This document shows, piece by piece, positions 44,982 to 49,425 of a DNA stretch of 49,425 nucleotides (position 1 is its first letter; each line of letters begins with the position of its first letter). This stretch comes from Bacteroidia bacterium (GTDB taxonomy: Bacteria > Bacteroidota > Bacteroidia > Cytophagales > Cyclobacteriaceae). The stretch lies in the NCBI GenBank assembly GCA_030426345.1, contig JAUHYU010000033.1:1-49425 (forward strand). The letters run 5' to 3'. The position numbers and the translations under genes were made by a program. The notes under the pieces are model-generated. The model saw only the letters and a program-made list of their open reading frames with translations, made no database searches and was not told the DNA's origin.

Positions 44982-46220
44982 ATGACGTTCAAAGATTTAT
45001 TCCTTATTGACCCCATCCTCAAAGCCCTCGAAGCAGAAGGATATACGCACCCTACTCCCATCCAGCAGCAGTCCATTCCAATTTTACTAAGAGGAAAAGA
45101 CTTGTTGGGCTGCGCCCAAACTGGCACTGGAAAAACAGCAGCTTTTGCTATTCCTATTCTACAGCACCTGTATTTGGATAAACAAAAACACAATGGTCAA
45201 CGAAAAATCAGGGCATTAATAATCACCCCAACTAGGGAACTCGCCATCCAGATAGCAGATAGTTTTACTGCCTACGGCAAATACACTGGCATCAAAAACA
45301 CGGTCATTTTTGGTGGTGTAAAACAATTTGCTCAAACACAAGCCCTCAGACATGGCGTAGATGTGTTAGTCGCCACGCCGGGTAGATTACTCGACTTGAT
45401 GAATCAGGGATTTATTTCGCTAAGAGATATAGAATATTTCGTGCTTGATGAGGCGGATCACATGCTGGACATGGGCTTTATCCATGATATTCGCAAGGTC
45501 ATCGCCAAATTGCCAAGCCAGCGGCAGTCACTCTTTTTCTCAGCCACTATGCCAAAGGAAATCCTTGATTTATCAGGAAACATCCTTGGGGATCCAGAGA
45601 AAGTGACTGTAAAACCAGAACAGGCGACTGCAGAAAAAGTAGAACAATCTTTATATTTCGTATCTAAAAGATCGAAATCAAAATTGTTGGTACACTTACT
45701 TGAAAATAATGATACTGACTCTACGTTGGTATTTTCCCGAACCAAGCACGGAGCTGATAAGATTGTAAAAATCCTTAACAAAAAGGACATTAAGGCCGAA
45801 GCCATCCATGGCAATAAATCGCAAGGGGCGCGGCAAAGGGCATTGGGCAATTTTAAAAGTGGGAAAACTAATGTGTTGGTAGCTACCGATATTGCTGCTA
45901 GGGGCATCGATGTTGATGAACTTGCTTACGTGATCAACTACGACTTGCCAAATGTTCCCGAAACATATGTACACAGGATTGGCCGTACCGGCCGTGCCAA
46001 TGCAAGTGGATTGGCCGTGTCTTTTTGCGATACAGAGGAAAAAGCATATCTCAAGGATATTCAGAAACTAATCCATCAGCAAATCCCGGTTGTAGAAGAT
46101 CATCCATATCCTGATGATGGTACTCAAGAAGCCCCACAGCCTAGTCAACAATCGAGAGGCAAAGGAGGAGGGCATCATCAAGGGGGACGGCGAAGATCAT
46201 TCAACCCAAAAAAGCGTTAA
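44982..46220 (+). CDS. rhlE: DEAD-box ATP-dependent RNA helicase, RhlE-like
   Basis: The 412-residue product has all DEAD-box motifs: Q motif [20 protein letters not shown], motif [12 protein letters not shown] near residue 43, PTRELA, TPGR, motif [13 protein letters not shown] near 154, motif III SAT, and [11 protein letters not shown] near 330. The Gly/Arg/His-rich tail ([13 protein letters not shown]) is typical of RhlE types. It remodels RNA, probably in ribosome assembly or mRNA decay under cold stress. The BamA-like gene follows 45 bp downstream. Confidence 0.93.
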   Translation: MTFKDLFLIDPILKALEAEGYTHPTPIQQQSIPILLRGKDLLGCAQTGTGKTAAFAIPILQHLYLDKQKHNGQRKIRALIITPTRELAIQIADSFTAYGKYTGIKNTVIFGGVKQFAQTQALRHGVDVLVATPGRLLDLMNQGFISLRDIEYFVLDEADHMLDMGFIHDIRKVIAKLPSQRQSLFFSATMPKEILDLSGNILGDPEKVTVKPEQATAEKVEQSLYFVSKRSKSKLLVHLLENNDTDSTLVFSRTKHGADKIVKILNKKDIKAEAIHGNKSQGARQRALGNFKSGKTNVLVATDIAARGIDVDELAYVINYDLPNVPETYVHRIGRTGRANASGLAVSFCDTEEKAYLKDIQKLIHQQIPVVEDHPYPDDGTQEAPQPSQQSRGKGGGHHQGGRRRSFNPKKR

Positions 46221-46265
46221 CATTCTCAAAGGCAACTTCGCTCCTTACTCACGATATCTGGAAAT

Positions 46266-47468
46266 ATGTTTGAACCAAATATAAAAAGCCAAGGAAGGTA
46301 CAAATTAATCTTGCTGCTTGGTGGACTATTATTTGTGAACCATTGGGCGTTTGCCCAAAAAGAAGAAGACGAAAAACTGCCTTATATCCATAAAAAGGAT
46401 TCTTCCGTAGTCGGAGAAATGAACCTTACCAAAATCCGAATAACTCCATTTATTGCGCCATCGGTTTCTCCCGAGGTTGGTTTTATGCTAATGGGTGGAG
46501 GACTGGTTTCTTTCAAACTGGATAAACAGAATAAATTTGTTCAACCATCTTCTATTCCATTTTCCTTTGGTTTCAGTACCAACGGGTCCGCACTTTTTAA
46601 CATCAGACCATCCCTGTTTTTTAAAAATGACAAAAATAGAATAATGGGAGATTTATGGATGAAAGATATGCCCGATAACTATTGGGGGATTGGTTATGAT
46701 GCTGCAAGCAGCCCTTCCGAATCAGACTCCACGACTAAGTACCATAGGAACTGGTGGATGGTAAATCTGAAGTTCATACATCAGTTTAAAAAGAATTTCT
46801 TTGGTGGGCTCTTGTTTGACTTCAATCAGACCAAAGCAACTGACCTCAACGAGATGATGGAAGATGACGAAAATGTTAATCTGTACGGAGCACTCATCCA
46901 AAACTGGTCGATTGGATTGCTATTTCAATACGACTCAAGAGACCTGACCATCAATGCATATGAAGGGCTTTTTATCGAAGTCAGCTCCAACTTGTATAAG
47001 TCAAAAGGTTTTGAAAAACCCACCTACCAAATATTTGTTGCTGATTATAGACAATACAAACAAATTACCAGACCCGGGAGAACACTTGCTTGGCAGATAA
47101 AGTCACGCATCGGTAACGACGAAGTGCCCTGGACGGAAATGTCACAATTAGGGACACCGTTTGACCTGAGAGGATACCTTTGGGGTAGATACAGGGACAA
47201 AAATATGATATTGGGAATATTGGAATACCGCCACATGCTGATGCGGAAAACACCGAGAAAAGATGGCAGTATGATGTCTCGATTTGGTTTTGTATCATGG
47301 CTGGCAACCGGTTCTGTTGGCAATAATTTCACGGAATTAGATCACTGGCTGCCCAACGCCGGAGTCGGCTTGCGGTTCGAAGTACAGAAAAGAATGAACG
47401 CACGTATAGATTTTGGTATTGGCAATGATACTTCGGCGTTGTACATCAGCTTTAATGAAGCATTTTAG
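46266..47468 (+). CDS. BamA/TamA-like outer-membrane beta-barrel without POTRA domains
   Basis: The 400-residue product has an N-terminal signal (about 12-30, ending WAFAQ). It then goes almost directly into a barrel of the surface-antigen (D15) type, with short alternating strands such as WSIGLLFQYDSRDLTINAYE near 218-237 and RGYLWGRYRDKNMILGILEYR near 305-325. It ends in an aromatic residue (FNEAF). It lacks the POTRA repeats of BamA, so it is more likely one of the short BamA-like barrels common in Bacteroidota. Function is unknown. Confidence 0.85.
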   Translation: MFEPNIKSQGRYKLILLLGGLLFVNHWAFAQKEEDEKLPYIHKKDSSVVGEMNLTKIRITPFIAPSVSPEVGFMLMGGGLVSFKLDKQNKFVQPSSIPFSFGFSTNGSALFNIRPSLFFKNDKNRIMGDLWMKDMPDNYWGIGYDAASSPSESDSTTKYHRNWWMVNLKFIHQFKKNFFGGLLFDFNQTKATDLNEMMEDDENVNLYGALIQNWSIGLLFQYDSRDLTINAYEGLFIEVSSNLYKSKGFEKPTYQIFVADYRQYKQITRPGRTLAWQIKSRIGNDEVPWTEMSQLGTPFDLRGYLWGRYRDKNMILGILEYRHMLMRKTPRKDGSMMSRFGFVSWLATGSVGNNFTELDHWLPNAGVGLRFEVQKRMNARIDFGIGNDTSALYISFNEAF

Positions 47469-47743
47469 CCCAAATTATTAAGCGCATTTCTGATCATTTT
47501 ATTCTGAATGGCCAAAAACAGCTCGAAAAAGAAAGTTCTCTCCAATCCCATTTTGATTTTCACATCAAGAAGGCAAAACACACATAGCAATTCATAAGAA
47601 TATTACAATTTCATTGAATAATTTGAAATAAAAACTGATATTTGTTACTGACAAACGAATCTATCACTTTCCGATATAATTTGTTCTTGGGTGTACTTCC
47701 AAGCCTGTCAAACTCCATGTTATTCAATTGCCATTAACCAATT
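47469..47743. other. Intergenic region before the NifA-like gene
   Basis: About 275 bp, AT-rich. No repeat copy, hairpin or RNA gene is seen. It presumably holds the promoter of the downstream regulator. Confidence 0.4.
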
Positions 47744-49291
47744 ATGGAAGTAAAAAATGAACTAAAGGAGCTTACGTTACTCTTCGACATCAGCATATCG
47801 CTGAATAAAAGCAAAAACATCAAGGATGTGCTCCACCATATCCTGGAAATGATGGCAAAATACATTGGCATGGAGCGGGGCACCATCACTTTGCTAAACA
47901 AAGGAACTTCAGAGATAAAAATTGAGGAAGCATATGGACTATCGAGGGAAGAGATTGCCAGAGGAAAATATAAAGTCGGGGAAGGAATCATAGGCAAAGT
48001 CATAAAATCGGGCATGTCGGTTTATATTCCACGAATATCTGATGAACCACAATTTCTTGATCGAACCAAAGCACGAAATAAAATCAACAAGGAAGATGTC
48101 TCCTTTTTTTGTGTTCCCATCAAGCATGATAAAGAGGTAATTGGCACCTTGAGTGTCGATCGCATTTTCAACAACAACTTCACTTTTGAAGAAGATATCC
48201 GATTGATCACGATTATCGGAAGCATGATTGCTCAGGCCCTCAAGTTGAGACAGGATGAATTGGAAGAATTAGAGCGGCTGAAGGAAGAGAATAAACGGCT
48301 GCATGAGGAGTTGCAGATGAAATTTAATCCGGCTACCCTCATTGGAAATGGCCCTGCCATGCAGGTGGTGTACAATCTCATTTCTAAAGTAGCCCCTACC
48401 AATGCCAATGTGTTGATTGCAGGAGAAAGTGGTGTAGGCAAAGAATTGGTGGCCAAATCCATTCATTTCAATAGCAAGCGTGCAAATAATAAAATTAAAG
48501 AAGTTATCTGTTCCGGGCTTTCGGAAGATACGCTGGAACTTGAATTGTTTGGGCAGATAGCTACAGATAAAGATGGAAATGAGAAAATCACCAAGGGGAT
48601 TTTTGAGCGCGCCGATGGTGGCAGCGTTTTTCTGAGCGATTTGTCAGATATTTCCCCAAAGCTGCAAGGAAAAATATGGCATTTGCTGGAGCATGGCAAA
48701 ATGCAACGTGTTGGCAGCAAGAAAAAAATTGCTGCCGATGTCCGGCTACTTGCTTCGGCAGGTAAAAATATCGAACGGCTTTTGGAGGAAGGCAAGATAA
48801 CCCCGGAATTATATTATCATCTCAATGCTTTCCCGATTTACATCCCTCCTTTGCATGAAAGGAAAAGTGACATCCCTCAACTGATAGATCATTTTATTGA
48901 TCAGTTCAATAAAAAACATGGCTTGGAAGTAAAAAGAATCAGCACTTCCGCCATCGATATGATCATGAGCTATCATTGGCCGGGCAATGTGCGAGAATTA
49001 GAAAAGTGCATAGAGCGGGCATGTATCTTGGCAAATACCGGAGTGATCTATGGATTTCACCTTCCGCCAACACTACAAACACCTGAGGCTGCCGGTTCTC
49101 CGGAAAGAAGCCCACTACAATCAGTTTTGGCCAAAGTAGAAAAGGAGCTGATACAAGACAACCTAAAATTGTCTAAAGGAGATATTGGCTTGGCCGCCGA
49201 CTATCTTGGCCTCACGGCCAGACAGCTGGAAACCCGAATTGCGAAATACGATATTAATATAAATAAGTATTCAAGAAAAAATACACCGTAA
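47744..49291 (+). CDS. NifA-like GAF/AAA+ regulator with degenerate AAA+ motifs
   Basis: The 515-residue product has a GAF domain (about 15-165), a short coiled coil (170-190), a bacterial enhancer-binding AAA+ domain (about 196-425) and a Fis-type helix-turn-helix (about 470-505). Walker A is intact (GESGVGKE, 227-234). However, the GAFTGA loop that contacts sigma-54 is replaced (GQIATDKDGNEKITKG, about 270-285), Walker B reads VFLSDL instead of LFLDEI (295-300), and LYYHLNAFPI has His where the R-finger segment has Arg. It should be unable to drive sigma-54 promoter opening in the standard way and may act as a DNA-binding sensor. The next gene starts 28 bp downstream. Confidence 0.85.
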   Translation: MEVKNELKELTLLFDISISLNKSKNIKDVLHHILEMMAKYIGMERGTITLLNKGTSEIKIEEAYGLSREEIARGKYKVGEGIIGKVIKSGMSVYIPRISDEPQFLDRTKARNKINKEDVSFFCVPIKHDKEVIGTLSVDRIFNNNFTFEEDIRLITIIGSMIAQALKLRQDELEELERLKEENKRLHEELQMKFNPATLIGNGPAMQVVYNLISKVAPTNANVLIAGESGVGKELVAKSIHFNSKRANNKIKEVICSGLSEDTLELELFGQIATDKDGNEKITKGIFERADGGSVFLSDLSDISPKLQGKIWHLLEHGKMQRVGSKKKIAADVRLLASAGKNIERLLEEGKITPELYYHLNAFPIYIPPLHERKSDIPQLIDHFIDQFNKKHGLEVKRISTSAIDMIMSYHWPGNVRELEKCIERACILANTGVIYGFHLPPTLQTPEAAGSPERSPLQSVLAKVEKELIQDNLKLSKGDIGLAADYLGLTARQLETRIAKYDININKYSRKNTP

Positions 49292-49319
49292 ACAGTCCGT
49301 TAATTTTTTACTTAGACAA

Positions 49320-49425
49320 ATGACTACAGACAGAAACATTCAGATTATTGAGGGAGATTTCACCAACAGTGATCATAAAGCAAATTTTTTAAAGCTGACA
49401 GCTGCATTTATGGCTGATGAAATGG
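49320..49425 (+). CDS. 5' end of a probable GNAT acetyltransferase (cut by window edge)
   Basis: An ATG at 49320 opens a frame of 35 codons that runs off the window. The visible part (MTTDRNIQIIEGDFTNSDHK, then LTAAFMADEM) resembles the first strand and helix of a GNAT subfamily. That is a tentative match over a short piece. It starts 28 bp after the NifA-like stop on the same strand, so it is probably co-transcribed. Confidence 0.4.
   Translation, partial: MTTDRNIQIIEGDFTNSDHKANFLKLTAAFMADEM

Noticed and set aside
1-49425. tRNA, rRNA, CRISPR array, insertion sequence or prophage
   Set aside because: I looked for cloverleaf-like conserved ends, regular spaced repeats, transposase motifs and integrase signatures and found none. 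The dispersed repeat is not regularly spaced.

Overview
The window looks like chromosomal DNA from a free-living member of the phylum Bacteroidota, most likely the order Cytophagales. The evidence is a PorV-PorU pair from the type IX secretion system, a Rho factor with the long charged N-terminal insertion usual in this phylum, BatD, DUF4286, PadR-PspC-DUF2807, a TerB-like/ABCG fusion, weak Shine-Dalgarno signals and an AT-leaning composition. This placement is inference from gene content; there is no rRNA or tRNA to support it.

Layout. 0.05-3.2 kb: a YdeI/OmdA-like protein, an AlaDH/PNT-family dehydrogenase and a DoxX-like membrane protein, separated by long intergenic stretches. 3.5-10.1 kb: a minus-strand run with rimK, a DUF218 (YdcF/ElyC-like) protein, a 1009-residue TerB-like/ABCG exporter, a lipoprotein and a secreted protein. 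10.3-11.6 kb: plus-strand Dabb protein, an unknown small protein and an exported methyltransferase. 11.7-17.9 kb: porV-porU on the minus strand. 18.2-21.0 kb: PadR regulator plus a double-PspC membrane protein. 21.2-22.1 kb: a short AT-rich two-gene cassette whose second product looks HEPN-like. 22.2-26.5 kb: DUF4286, serS, rho and nfu. 26.5-30.3 kb: a tightly packed minus-strand unit batD-aroC-DAACS symporter-nfu. 30.5-34.1 kb: a small protein, then queG, ruvB and a serine hydrolase on the minus strand. 34.4-39.1 kb: apbE-methyltransferase-ZIP transporter, then acs. 39.2-41.2 kb: an arsenic resistance unit (arsR-arsC-acr3) with arsR out of frame. 41.4-44.8 kb: a catalytic plus non-catalytic M16 peptidase pair. 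45.0-49.4 kb: rhlE, a BamA-like barrel, a degenerate NifA-type regulator and the start of a probable acetyltransferase.

The most unusual thing is not a gene. The 8-mer CATGGATT occurs 31 times by hand count over both strands, where base composition predicts about two. In 15 of these it is followed, after exactly 8 variable bases, by a run of four or more T. Copies lie mostly between genes, often as head-to-head inverted pairs that make terminator hairpins, including a perfect 60-bp palindrome at 36925-36984. Others lie inside reading frames or over start codons. Core, fixed spacing, T-tract and paired use as terminators resemble the DNA uptake sequences of Haemophilus and Neisseria. The function here is unknown.

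Other points worth checking are an arsR whose frame break falls beside a TTTAAAG slippery heptamer and opens straight into arsC, and a NifA-like protein that has lost the GAFTGA loop, the Walker B acidic pair and the arginine-finger position.
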